Shown one piece after another: positions 8,708 to 17,984 of a stretch of DNA of 41,805 nt. The stretch covers positions 1 through 41,805 of the forward strand of contig JAHCMJ010000003.1 of NCBI GenBank assembly GCA_019192485.1. Direction: 5' to 3'. Below the pieces are notes generated by a model. That model was not told where the DNA came from. It worked only from the letters and a program-made list of their open reading frames with translations, and did not search any database. Within the stretch, counting starts at the first letter, position 1, and each line of letters begins with the position of its first letter. Source of the stretch: Cyclobacteriaceae bacterium HetDA_MAG_MS6. Lineage in GTDB: Bacteria > Bacteroidota > Bacteroidia > Cytophagales > Cyclobacteriaceae. The position numbers and the translations under genes were made by a program.

Positions 8708-10990
8708 ATGAGCAAGAATCGGGCAATAAAGATCATAATAGTTATAGTTTGGCTACTGTTTGTCCTGGGTGTCGTGGGTATACCCGGTCTTTTTTCAATG
8801 GTGAAAAATAATGCCTTCGGGTGGTTCGGTGGCCTTCCTAGCTTACGCGCTTTAGAACGACCCGATCCCGACCTCTCGTCAGAGTTGATCAGTGCAGATG
8901 GCGAATCCCTTGGTAAGTACTATAGAAAAAATAGAACGCCAGTTACCTACGAAGAATTATCTCCTCAATTAGTGAATACCTTATTGGTTACGGAAGACAT
9001 TAGATTCAAAAAACATGCTGGTATTGATCTAAAAGGTTTGATAAGGGCAATTGCAGGGAAACTTACTTTCCAGTTTCGTGGAGGAGGAAGTACTATCACC
9101 ATGCAATTAGCCGAAAACCTGTTTAGGACATCCACCGAAAACCAAGGGTCTCTATATGATATTAGAGGAGTTGGGCAACTGATCACTAAGTTGAAGGAAT
9201 GGATCATAGCTGTTCAGCTTGAGGAGTCTTATACCAAAGAAGAAATCCTAGCCATGTATCTCAATACAGTTGAGTTCGGATCGAATTCCTATGGTATCAA
9301 GGTGGCCGCTAAAACTTTCTTCAACAAGCTCCCCTCACAGCTAGATTATCAGGAGTCTGCTAGTCTCATCGGATCTATCAATGCTCCTACCAGGTGGAAC
9401 CCAGTTTTCAATCCGGACAATGCGAAGAGAAAAAGGACTGAGGTACTTCACAATCTACTGAAGTACAGTGTCATTGATCGGGAACTCTTTGACAGTCTCA
9501 AAAATCAGCCATTAGCGTTAAACTACAAAGTTGAAAGTCATAATGAAGGCCTTGCAACCTATTTCCGCTCAGTTGTTAGAGATTTTCTTCTCAAGTGGTC
9601 AAAAGAAAATGGACATGATCTATACGAAGATGGCCTGAAAATCTATACGACTATTGACAGCAGAATGCAACAATATGCAGAGGAGGCCATGAGTGAGCAC
9701 ATGGACACTTTACAACAGATCTTTGAGACACATTGGGGAGACGACAACCCCTGGATAGGCGGCGATGGCAATGAGTTGGAAGGTTTCATCGAGGATGAAA
9801 TTAAAAAAACTCCGCATTATAAGGCACTTGCAAGAAACTTTGGTAAAGATTCTGATTCCGTTGCAGCAATCCTTAATCGCCCGAAAAAGATGACAGTCTT
9901 CAGTTGGGACGGTGAGAAAGATACTACCCTCAGTCCAATGGACTCGCTCCGATACTACAAACGTTTTTTGCAAGCGGGCTTTATGGCTATGGAGCCTAAA
10001 ACCGGTCATATCAAGGCTTGGGTGGGCGGTATTAATTATAGGTACTTTAAATATGACCATGTAATGAGGGGAAAGCGACAACCAGGATCTGTGATCAAGC
10101 CAATTGTGTACACAGCAGCTATTGACAATGGTTATTCACCTTGCCTTACGGCAGCAGATGTGCCATTTACCTTTTCCAGACCAGGGGAAAACCCACCAAC
10201 ATGGACACCAGACAATGCCAGTGGCAAGTTTAGCGGAGAGATCATGACTATTCGCCGTGCCATGGCGAGATCGATAAATAGTATTACTGCTTGGATGATG
10301 AGTAAAGTTCGTCCCAGAACCGTGGTAGACTATGCAAAGAGACTAGGTATAAAGAGCCCTTTAGCGCCAGTACCAGCACTGTGCTTGGGGGCCGGAGGGG
10401 ATGTATCCGTATATGAACTTGTCGGAGCCTATTGCACATTTATCAATAAAGGATCTTACACTGAGCCGTTTTTCATTTCCCGAATCGAAGATCAAAACGG
10501 CAATGTTATCCAGCAATTTGTCCCAGAGGTAAAAGAAGCTATCAACGAAGAAACAGCATACCTCATGCTTCATATGCTCAAAGGAACTGCTGAGGAACCT
10601 GGAGGTACAGCCACACCTCTAGACCTAAGACTCAGAACAAATAACGAAGTAGCAGGTAAAACAGGTACTACTCAAAACGCTTCAGATGGATGGTTTATTG
10701 GAGTGACCAAGGATTTGGCTGCTGGTGCTTGGGCTGGAGGAGACAATAGGAGTATTCGTTTTAGAAATGGTTATTGGGCATTGGGACAAGGAGCCAGAAC
10801 AGCCATGCCCATTTGGGAAAAGTTTATGCTCAAGGTGTACGACGATCAAACACTTCCCTATTCCAAGGGTAAATTCGACCCTCCTTTAAAGCCTCTGTCC
10901 GTAGAACTTGACTGTTCTCTCTATGGTGAAACTCAATTCGAATCTGATACTGTTGACTTTGAAGTCATAGAGGAGGAGGATATTTTCTAG
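8708..10990 (+). CDS. Class A penicillin-binding protein (PBP1A-like)
   Basis: A 760-residue bifunctional peptidoglycan synthase: glycosyltransferase plus DD-transpeptidase. One N-terminal membrane helix (about 8-30) is followed by the GT51 domain with the catalytic TEDIRFKKHAGID (Glu96) and GGSTITMQLAENL. The transpeptidase domain has the SxxK pair Ser461/Lys464 in PGSVIKP, the SxN motif Ser522-Ile-Asn524, and KTGTT at Lys651. All motifs are intact. It starts directly after the porW stop codon and ends 3 nt before uvrC, so the three genes are probably co-transcribed. Confidence 0.96.
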   Translation: MSKNRAIKIIIVIVWLLFVLGVVGIPGLFSMVKNNAFGWFGGLPSLRALERPDPDLSSELISADGESLGKYYRKNRTPVTYEELSPQLVNTLLVTEDIRFKKHAGIDLKGLIRAIAGKLTFQFRGGGSTITMQLAENLFRTSTENQGSLYDIRGVGQLITKLKEWIIAVQLEESYTKEEILAMYLNTVEFGSNSYGIKVAAKTFFNKLPSQLDYQESASLIGSINAPTRWNPVFNPDNAKRKRTEVLHNLLKYSVIDRELFDSLKNQPLALNYKVESHNEGLATYFRSVVRDFLLKWSKENGHDLYEDGLKIYTTIDSRMQQYAEEAMSEHMDTLQQIFETHWGDDNPWIGGDGNELEGFIEDEIKKTPHYKALARNFGKDSDSVAAILNRPKKMTVFSWDGEKDTTLSPMDSLRYYKRFLQAGFMAMEPKTGHIKAWVGGINYRYFKYDHVMRGKRQPGSVIKPIVYTAAIDNGYSPCLTAADVPFTFSRPGENPPTWTPDNASGKFSGEIMTIRRAMARSINSITAWMMSKVRPRTVVDYAKRLGIKSPLAPVPALCLGAGGDVSVYELVGAYCTFINKGSYTEPFFISRIEDQNGNVIQQFVPEVKEAINEETAYLMLHMLKGTAEEPGGTATPLDLRLRTNNEVAGKTGTTQNASDGWFIGVTKDLAAGAWAGGDNRSIRFRNGYWALGQGARTAMPIWEKFMLKVYDDQTLPYSKGKFDPPLKPLSVELDCSLYGETQFESDTVDFEVIEEEDIF

Positions 10991-10993
10991 ATC

Positions 10994-12775
10994 ATGCAGT
11001 TTCATCGAATTCAGAAAAGTGAGTATCGAACCCTACCCACTGAACCTGGTATCTATAAATTTTTTGATAAAGAGAAAATTATATACGTTGGAAAAGCGAA
11101 GAACCTCAAAAATCGAGTGTCAAGTTACTTCAGCAACACCAACCAATCTAATTACAAGACCACCAAACTTATCAGGGAGGTAGTTTATATTGAAATTACC
11201 ATTGTCAACTCAGAGTTTGATGCACTACTTCTTGAAAATAGTCTTATCAAGGAAAATCAGCCTAAATACAATATCCTACTTAAGGATGACAAAAGCTTTC
11301 CTAGCATTTGCATCACTCATGAGCGTTTCCCAAGAATCTACTCCACCCGTCGAATAGATAAATCTAAAGGTCAATACTTCGGACCTTACACTAGCGTCAA
11401 AGCTATGAATAGTGTTTTGGACCTGATCCGCAAATTGTATAAGATAAGAACCTGCAACTACCTACTCAGTGAGGATAACATTCGGAAGAAAAAATTCAAA
11501 GTATGCCTTGAATATCATATAGGCAATTGCCTGGCTCCATGTGAGGGGTTACAACGAGAGCATGAATACCTAGAAGAAATTGACCAGGCAAAAAAAATAC
11601 TTCAAGGTGATATCCCTTTGGTTAAGTCACATTTCAAAACTGAAATGGACCATGCTTCCAAAGACCTCAACTTCGAACTTGCTCATGAATACAAGATCAA
11701 GCTAGATTATCTGGAAAAATTCCAGGTAAGGTCATTAATAGTCAGTCAGAAAATAACAGATACCGACGTATTCGCAATCCTTGTAGAGGACAAAATTGCT
11801 TTTGTTAATTACCTCAAAATTCAAATGGGCAGTATCAGAGTCTCCGAAACTGTTGAAGTAAAAAGGCGACTTGATGAAAGTGAAAAAGACATATTGAGTT
11901 ATTCTATTATCGAACTGCGACAGAAGTATGAAAGTGACAACAAAACCATACTCACCAATATCCCCATTGGTGACTGGCCACATCTCGACACTTATGTACC
12001 CAAAATTGGAGATAAGAAAAAGCTGGTGGATCTATCCGTCAAAAACGCATTGTACTCTAAGAAAGAGAAAACGACCAAAAACGCCGGAACCCCCAATGAA
12101 CGAATTCTTACACAGTTGCAGGAAGACCTTCATTTGAAAGAGCTACCTGTCCACATCGAATGCTTCGATAATTCAAATTTTCAAGGGTCTAGTCCCGTGG
12201 CTTCGATGGTTTGTTTTAAAAACGCTAAGCCCTCGAAAAAAGACTATCGTAAGTTTAATATCAAAACCGTAGAAGGGCCGGATGACTTCTCATCTATGAA
12301 AGAGATAGTAGGACGGAGATATTATAAACTAAAAACAGAAGGATTGCCTTTACCCAATCTAATTGTAATAGATGGTGGCAAGGGTCAATTAAGTGCCGCC
12401 TCAGAGGCGCTGAGAGCGTTAGACCTATATGGTTCAATCCCTATTATCGGTATCGCAAAAAAGTTAGAAGAGATATACACACCCAGTGATTCCATTCCTC
12501 TCTATATCAATAAAAAGTCTGAATCTCTTAAACTAATCCAGAGACTACGAGACGAAGCACATCGCTTTGCTATTACATTTCATCGTCAGAAAAGAAGTAA
12601 AAAATCGATTGGGTCAGTCCTGGACAATATTCCCGGAATTGGTCCATCCTCAAAAGAAAAGCTACTATCTCACTTCAAGAGCGTAGAAAGAATAAAAAAA
12701 ACAAGCCCTGAAGAGCTTGCTCAATTTCTTGGTCCATCAAAAGCTAAGCTGATAGACAAATATTTTTCATCTTAA
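10994..12775 (+). CDS. uvrC: Excinuclease ABC subunit C
   Basis: UvrC, 593 residues, makes both incisions in nucleotide excision repair together with UvrA-UvrB. The GIY-YIG nuclease domain is at the N-terminus (GIYKFF and IIYVGKAKNLKNRV, about 19-45). A cysteine cluster follows (CNYLL to CLAPC, about 153-180), then the UVR-type UvrB-binding segment (about 200-235), the RNase H-like C-terminal nuclease with IECFDNSNFQG (about 387) and VIDGGKGQL (about 458), and a helix-hairpin-helix (IPGIGPSSKEKLL, about 548-560). Length is normal. The 3' end overlaps the convergent FISUMP gene by 4 nt. Confidence 0.97.
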   Translation: MQFHRIQKSEYRTLPTEPGIYKFFDKEKIIYVGKAKNLKNRVSSYFSNTNQSNYKTTKLIREVVYIEITIVNSEFDALLLENSLIKENQPKYNILLKDDKSFPSICITHERFPRIYSTRRIDKSKGQYFGPYTSVKAMNSVLDLIRKLYKIRTCNYLLSEDNIRKKKFKVCLEYHIGNCLAPCEGLQREHEYLEEIDQAKKILQGDIPLVKSHFKTEMDHASKDLNFELAHEYKIKLDYLEKFQVRSLIVSQKITDTDVFAILVEDKIAFVNYLKIQMGSIRVSETVEVKRRLDESEKDILSYSIIELRQKYESDNKTILTNIPIGDWPHLDTYVPKIGDKKKLVDLSVKNALYSKKEKTTKNAGTPNERILTQLQEDLHLKELPVHIECFDNSNFQGSSPVASMVCFKNAKPSKKDYRKFNIKTVEGPDDFSSMKEIVGRRYYKLKTEGLPLPNLIVIDGGKGQLSAASEALRALDLYGSIPIIGIAKKLEEIYTPSDSIPLYINKKSESLKLIQRLRDEAHRFAITFHRQKRSKKSIGSVLDNIPGIGPSSKEKLLSHFKSVERIKKTSPEELAQFLGPSKAKLIDKYFSS

Positions 12776-13350
12776 TACTCTTTGATACATCGACAACTGT
12801 TTCTATGCCAGTTACCGATCACCCCGTGAAAGATTTCAGGGGAACCTTCTTGGACAGTGATCAACCCCGCAGTTTCCTCAGATTTAAGTTCTGAATCCCA
12901 GTAATTACCACTAATTCCAACGTTTTTAAACACGCTACCCGGATCACCGAAGCCTCCGAGTTGCAAATTCATTCCTGAATCACCACCTTTAATCAGGAAG
13001 GTTCCAGCTTCTCTTATACCACCGTACTTACTAAACAACAATGTCCAATCCTTTATCGAAGGCATCTTCCATCCTTCAGGACACGAACTCTTTGCGGACT
13101 CGTAGGTATACAACTTACCAAAAGCCTCACAATATGCTGGCTCATCCAGGTAACAATAAGAACCTTGGACATCATACCTTAAATTCTCTGCCATCCATGT
13201 TCGTTTAACACTTACACCACCTGGCAGGGGTATCTCAAAAGTTAAAATCTTATATACGGTTCCGTCTCTGGGATCAGTGAACTCACCTTCTTGGGCCTTT
13301 AATGCAAAAGTGATACATACTAAAGCTGAAAAAAGTAAAAATTTTCTCAC
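12772..13350 (-). CDS. Secreted FISUMP-domain protein
   Basis: A 192-residue exported protein with a signal peptide (MRKFLLFSALVCITFALKAQ). The rest matches the Fibrobacter succinogenes major paralogous domain: a T-V-Y-K-I repeat, W-M-A-E-N-L-R-Y, Y-x-Y-x-x-A, CPEGWKMPSIKDWTLL, and a Cys-Arg-Cys-Ile ending. There is no recognisable T9SS C-terminal sorting domain. It follows gldN by 36 nt in the same direction, so it is probably part of the gld transcript. Its function is unknown; an envelope or surface role is inferred from export and neighbours. Confidence 0.85.
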   Translation of the reverse strand: MRKFLLFSALVCITFALKAQEGEFTDPRDGTVYKILTFEIPLPGGVSVKRTWMAENLRYDVQGSYCYLDEPAYCEAFGKLYTYESAKSSCPEGWKMPSIKDWTLLFSKYGGIREAGTFLIKGGDSGMNLQLGGFGDPGSVFKNVGISGNYWDSELKSEETAGLITVQEGSPEIFHGVIGNWHRNSCRCIKEY

Positions 13351-13386
13351 AATGATTAGGAATAAAATGATTTACAAAGTTAACAC

Positions 13387-14241
13387 TTAATACTCCCATA
13401 GCTCGCTTTCAAACTCCATTAAATCATAATCATACTTCTTCTGAATGATCAGGGCATTTATAGGATCTTGTGCAATCAGGTCTTGATACTCCTGACGGAT
13501 ATCCAAATCCTCCGGGTTTGATAATTTTATAATAGGGGCATGAAAGAGTCTCAATTCAAAAGCATCACCAAAGTTCATATGCGCTGCCTGATTCTGGTAA
13601 TTGTACCATACGGCTTCCTCCGACAAGGGTCCTCTAAACAAATTGGAAACATCCTCATACTTGAAGTGAGCAACTATTTTCTCAAACCCAGCTGGATTCC
13701 AGTCAGTCCCTGCACTTGCCGGCAGGGCTACAGATATAGATCTAATATAGTTGTACATTCTAGACCTGTTCCTATCAAAAATGACATCCTCTCTAATGTA
13801 TATTACAGAGAACAAATCTGCCGGTATGGCCAACAATTTCTCTTGTTCTCCAGATTCCTCCTGTTGACCGGAAGAAGAGTCATCATTGCCAAAACCGCTA
13901 TCAAAACCACCAAACCCTCCTCCAACAAAGGGGTTGTCTTCTTGTTCGACGGATATATTCGACACGAAAATAATATCCGGCATAAAATTGATACAAGAAT
14001 CTGATCGGTATGGTTTCAATAATCCGTTATCTACAGCCTCAAACATTAATCTACTTATCTCCCTGTTCCTTGAAAAGAAGGGTCGATTCTGCTTCTCTCT
14101 GAGGTCCATTCTTCTCCATACCGTCTTCTTAAACATGGAATATTCATCCGGGACCTCCGGTTTTATAATAGGATTTGCTTCCTGTGAATAAGACATATTC
14201 ACCAGTAGTACAAATCCAATAACATAAACAAATCTTCTCAT
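13387..14241 (-). CDS. gldN: T9SS/gliding motility protein GldN
   Basis: GldN (PorN), 284 residues, is the periplasmic partner that with GldK forms a ring under the outer membrane and is needed for T9SS secretion. A signal peptide (about 1-19, ending SYSQ) precedes the family core: VWRRMDLREKQNRPFF, LYNEIxxL-like ISRLMFEAV, IREDVIFDRNRSRMYNYIRSI and WYNYQNQAAHMNFGDAF. Between about 100 and 135 there is a Gly/Asp/Ser/Glu low-complexity insert that looks like a flexible loop. It is the last of the four adjacent gld genes, 24 nt after gldM. Confidence 0.94.
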   Translation of the reverse strand: MRRFVYVIGFVLLVNMSYSQEANPIIKPEVPDEYSMFKKTVWRRMDLREKQNRPFFSRNREISRLMFEAVDNGLLKPYRSDSCINFMPDIIFVSNISVEQEDNPFVGGGFGGFDSGFGNDDSSSGQQEESGEQEKLLAIPADLFSVIYIREDVIFDRNRSRMYNYIRSISVALPASAGTDWNPAGFEKIVAHFKYEDVSNLFRGPLSEEAVWYNYQNQAAHMNFGDAFELRLFHAPIIKLSNPEDLDIRQEYQDLIAQDPINALIIQKKYDYDLMEFESELWEY

Positions 14242-14265
14242 AACATTAACACACTTGTTTGCTTC

Positions 14266-15909
14266 TTATTTGAGGGAAATATTGATGAATTTCGTATGAT
14301 TGCGAAACTCCTCTACTTGCCCTCTAAAGTTCTGCCTTTGAACTTTCTTGATCTCTATCACTAACTGATCTCCCTTTCGAGCTCTTGCTGCAATAGGCTC
14401 TAGGTTGGCTTCTTGGCCTACTCGAATGGTTTGGCGGCCGATACCACCACTAACCAATGTTATCTCAGCTTCTGCCACCCTGAATTTCGCATCATCAGGC
14501 AAAAACTGTTGAAAACTTTCGTCAGGTATTGCCCTAAGATAAAGTTTTGGTGACTTTGCAGAGATACCCGTCTTAAGGTTCACTTCTCCTCGATCCGTAA
14601 ACGCCTTGATTTCAGGTGCTGGAATTCTTCTTACCCCAAATTTCCTATTTCCAATAGTATTACCATTACTTGAAACGGTTAAGCTCACATTGGCTGAGTT
14701 TGGCACTACGGTAACTTGCCCCCTCGCCTGTCCTTTCAATGCATAGCCGCCTTTTGCCGTAAAAGCAGGGTTATATGCATTACCTAATGCTGGCACTTGC
14801 ACGTCTAGTTTGTTTCCACAGTTTAAATAAAGTGCATTTACTGACTGCGATTGAATCTGAATAACTGGCTTTACCACATAGTACTCTATAGTATTGGTAT
14901 ATGTAGTGTCACCTCCACCTGGAACAGGCACTGTAATAGCTGCTTCAAATGTTTTTCTGGCGTTCCCCTGAGCATCATAGTTTCCTGGTGTAGCCGTAAA
15001 CTCTACTCTACCTGTACCATTTTCAACAGGGATCGCATTGCCATTATAAGTCATGGTAGGGGTAATTCCCGAAGCCGAAGCAGCTATAAACATGTCAGCT
15101 GCATACTTGGTACCAGCAGCAACATATTTAGATTCAGGTTTTACCATTGCTACGATCTGGTCAAAACTTATATCACCGGCACCTACTTTCTTGCTAAGAA
15201 AATCCATCGCCCTGGTCTCATAGCCCAAAACTCTAGACTGAAATTCACTCATAGTAGCCAAACTTGCCGGGGTAGGCGAACTTTCGAAAGCCAGCTGCGA
15301 AAATTTCTTGCCAGCCTGGTTCGGGTCGCGTTGATAAACAGGATCATCTACAGCATCTACTGCTATGTCACCATAGTGCTCTAACTCTGTCTCTTTGGCA
15401 CCGTGCTTACCTAATAAATCTTTTACGTACTGGCTGTAACCATTCAATAGATCTCGTAGCTCAGTTCCATGACCATCTCCACCTTCTTCAACAGGCATCA
15501 TGTAGTTGCCTATCTTATCGTAATCAGTCTTTCCAGTAAGATATTTGGCATCTCCTACGTACTCCGGTTCATGACCTTCTTCATAGTTACCAGTCATTTC
15601 GATCATTGCTTTCTTTATCTCGTTCAGCTCTGAAATAACCCGCTTGGTTTCAGCCCGAAGCTCTTCTGATGATGTCATTACCGCAACATCAGCATCTCTA
15701 TTGCCAGTATCATCTACTGCTTTCTTTATTCCAACTAGTGTTTGCGCATTTCTCTCTCCGCTCTCATTATTAGCCCTAACCAAACTTTCATTAATGAAAA
15801 CGAATTTGTCAATGACTGTGGAGCTTACATTCAGTGCTAGCAATGCTGTTAGCACCAAATACATCATTCCAATCATTTTCTGACGTGGGGTTTCCTTTCC
15901 TCCTGCCAT
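14266..15909 (-). CDS. gldM: T9SS motor stator protein GldM
   Basis: GldM (PorM), 547 residues. It begins MAGGKETPRQKMIGMMYLVL, the strongly conserved cytoplasmic start and single transmembrane helix that packs into the GldL helices to form the proton-driven motor. The long periplasmic part has an N-terminal helical region (to about 240) and then beta-rich domains, including GNAIPVENGTGRVEFTATPG and the repeated PVIQIQSQSVNALYLNCGNK. It transmits motion to the GldK/GldN ring. It follows gldL by 39 nt in the expected order. Confidence 0.96.
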   Translation of the reverse strand: MAGGKETPRQKMIGMMYLVLTALLALNVSSTVIDKFVFINESLVRANNESGERNAQTLVGIKKAVDDTGNRDADVAVMTSSEELRAETKRVISELNEIKKAMIEMTGNYEEGHEPEYVGDAKYLTGKTDYDKIGNYMMPVEEGGDGHGTELRDLLNGYSQYVKDLLGKHGAKETELEHYGDIAVDAVDDPVYQRDPNQAGKKFSQLAFESSPTPASLATMSEFQSRVLGYETRAMDFLSKKVGAGDISFDQIVAMVKPESKYVAAGTKYAADMFIAASASGITPTMTYNGNAIPVENGTGRVEFTATPGNYDAQGNARKTFEAAITVPVPGGGDTTYTNTIEYYVVKPVIQIQSQSVNALYLNCGNKLDVQVPALGNAYNPAFTAKGGYALKGQARGQVTVVPNSANVSLTVSSNGNTIGNRKFGVRRIPAPEIKAFTDRGEVNLKTGISAKSPKLYLRAIPDESFQQFLPDDAKFRVAEAEITLVSGGIGRQTIRVGQEANLEPIAARARKGDQLVIEIKKVQRQNFRGQVEEFRNHTKFINISLK

Positions 15910-15948
15910 AGTACTTTGTTATAGTTTAGATTGGTTCACAATCAATCA

Positions 15949-16752
15949 TTAACCTTTCATGGCGGTAAGCATATTACCGTACACCTTGTTAAGGTTTGCG
16001 ATATTCGCCGTAAGCTTATTCAGCTCACCTTGGAAAACTGCTGTTTCTTTTCCTGCTTCGGCCATGCCTTCTAGGGCTGCCGTTACATTAGTATAGAATT
16101 TATTCAGTGCTTTTGTATGACTTTGAGAATCTTTCAATTCCATTTCATACAGTGCATTTAAAGCACTCAAGCTCTTAGTTACGTTCTGTACTTGGCCGTG
16201 ATACTCTTTGGCATCTTTAGTGGCATCAGCCATAGCGGTCATTGCCTCCATTGATACATTGTACGATTTATTCATATCAACCAAAGTCTTGGATGCTGTT
16301 CGGACATTGTTGGCATACTCATTGGTAGCAACTGAAGCGTCTCCTAATTTCGACATTTTATTGGCTGAGTCCGCCAAGGTCTTCATACCCTGCCCTAAAC
16401 TACTAATCAACTCGGGACCTACCTTTGCATCCGCCAAAACTTTGTCTAGTTGAGCAGAAGTTCCTTGAGGCGCAGATGAAGTCACCCTTTTAGGTGCACT
16501 AGGTCCATCATAATCGTCGGCCAACTCTGGGTAAACCTTAGCCCAATCCGGGTCCTTATGTTTGGGCTCAAAAGCACTCAGAAAGAAGATTACTGCTTCC
16601 GTAGTCAGACCAATACCTAACATAGGTCCAGCACCTGGTAAGTGAAGGATTTTAAACATTGCCCCCACAATTACAATAGCGGCTCCAATACCATAAATCT
16701 TTGGCATTATAGTGGAGAAAAGTAACTCTTGAAATCCGCCTTTTTTACTCAT
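15949..16752 (-). CDS. gldL: T9SS motor protein GldL
   Basis: GldL (PorL), 267 residues, the inner-membrane rotor/stator ring protein of the T9SS motor. Two transmembrane helices at the N-terminus (about 17-34, IYGIGAAIVIVGAMFKIL, and 43-61) are joined by a loop with HLPGAGPMLGIG. Then comes FEPKHKDPDWAKVYPEL and a long cytoplasmic coiled domain of Ala/Leu/Lys/Asn repeats with recurring NVTKSLSALN-like units. The glutamate in helix 2 (TTEAVIFFLSAFEP) is the proposed proton-path residue in the family. It lies 38 nt after gldK. Confidence 0.95.
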   Translation of the reverse strand: MSKKGGFQELLFSTIMPKIYGIGAAIVIVGAMFKILHLPGAGPMLGIGLTTEAVIFFLSAFEPKHKDPDWAKVYPELADDYDGPSAPKRVTSSAPQGTSAQLDKVLADAKVGPELISSLGQGMKTLADSANKMSKLGDASVATNEYANNVRTASKTLVDMNKSYNVSMEAMTAMADATKDAKEYHGQVQNVTKSLSALNALYEMELKDSQSHTKALNKFYTNVTAALEGMAEAGKETAVFQGELNKLTANIANLNKVYGNMLTAMKG

Positions 16753-16789
16753 TGTAGTATATTTTAGGTTAGTAATTTATTCAATCTAA

Positions 16790-17827
16790 TTAAAATTCAA
16801 ATCCAGCTGACCTACCAAAGTAGTCCATCACACATCTAAGGACAATAGAAGATCTAGCGGTGTCTTGATGTTCGTAGCTACGAGTTCCCGTCTCCAGGAA
16901 GTAAGCAATATCTTTCCAGGATCCACCTCTAACTACCTTATGCTCAATTCGATCGTCGTTGTAAGTAGGATTTAAATCCCAAACCAAAGGTACCGCTGAA
17001 GGATTATAAGCATCTTCGCACCACTCAGCTACATTACCAGACATATCATATAGCCCATAGTCATTGGCAAAGAAAGTAGCAACTGGAGCCGTATATGGAA
17101 ACCCATCATCAAAGTAGTTGCCACGGCCAGGTTTGAAATTGGCTAACAAACAACCTTTAACATTTCTAATATATGGATTACCCCAAGGGTATCTATTCAT
17201 ATCCCGGCCACCTCGCGCGGCATATTCCCATTCGGCTTCGGATGGAAGTCTAAACCCAGGCATAATAGGCAGACCAACTTCTTGTCTAAAATCGTTTAAG
17301 TGCTGACTTCTCCACTGGCAGAAATATTTAGCAGCCTTCCAATCTACACCCACAACTGGAAACTCATCGAATGCGGGGTGAGACCAGTAGTAGTTGAGCA
17401 TTGGATCTCCATAGTGATGGGTAAAATCTCTAATCCAGACAGTCGTATCGGGAATAAGATCTGCCACTGAAAGTCCTGCAGGTATATCTACTTCGGAGCC
17501 TTCTGTAAGCTCTTCAGTAAATTGCCGATATTCATTATTGGTGATCTCAGTCTCATCCATGAAGAATGCACTGATAGTAACCTGTTTGTTAAAATTGATT
17601 TGGGTAGCGGCAACGTCCTCATCGGCTTGCCCCATATGGAATGTTCCTGACGGGACTGCCACCATACCGAAGGGTCTGGTCATTTCCCATCCTTGTCTGT
17701 TTTGAGCTCCTATCAATTCTCCATTATCCGAGGAGGCTCCCCCCCCAAATAATCCACAGCCCTGGAGAACAACCCCTGCAACGAGGCAATAGAGAGCAGT
17801 TCGCTTAGTAACACGCATATTATTCAT
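16790..17827 (-). CDS. gldK: T9SS/gliding lipoprotein GldK
   Basis: GldK (PorK), 345 residues, an outer-membrane lipoprotein of the formylglycine-generating-enzyme-like fold that forms the T9SS ring with GldN. I start at the ATG at 17827 (an AAAGG lies just upstream; 17818 is an alternative), which gives a signal with lipobox VVLQGC. The FGE-sulfatase fold shows VPSGTFHMGQ, FFMDETEITNNEYRQF, FRLPSEAEWEYAARGG, WGNPYIRN, YDMSGNVAEWCEDAY and VVRGGSWKD. A TATTTTTG on the coding strand (17959-17952) matches the -7 promoter consensus about 125 nt upstream, without a visible -33 partner. Confidence 0.95.
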   Translation of the reverse strand: MNNMRVTKRTALYCLVAGVVLQGCGLFGGGASSDNGELIGAQNRQGWEMTRPFGMVAVPSGTFHMGQADEDVAATQINFNKQVTISAFFMDETEITNNEYRQFTEELTEGSEVDIPAGLSVADLIPDTTVWIRDFTHHYGDPMLNYYWSHPAFDEFPVVGVDWKAAKYFCQWRSQHLNDFRQEVGLPIMPGFRLPSEAEWEYAARGGRDMNRYPWGNPYIRNVKGCLLANFKPGRGNYFDDGFPYTAPVATFFANDYGLYDMSGNVAEWCEDAYNPSAVPLVWDLNPTYNDDRIEHKVVRGGSWKDIAYFLETGTRSYEHQDTARSSIVLRCVMDYFGRSAGFEF

Positions 17828-17984
17828 AACACCTTTATTGATCTTGCAAGTATGTAAAATAAACAAACTTTCCCAAAAATTATTGTGTAATAAACAGCTT
17901 AAATATATAATCTTAATTCAATACTGTACAAATATTGTCCTAATTAATGGTCAAAAATATGGCCGTAACAGAACCGCAGTAAAT

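Noticed and set aside
13540-14004. Long open frames opposite gldN (also 14851-15384 opposite gldM)
   Set aside because: They run antisense to well-supported gld genes, have no family motifs and show the odd composition of shadow frames.
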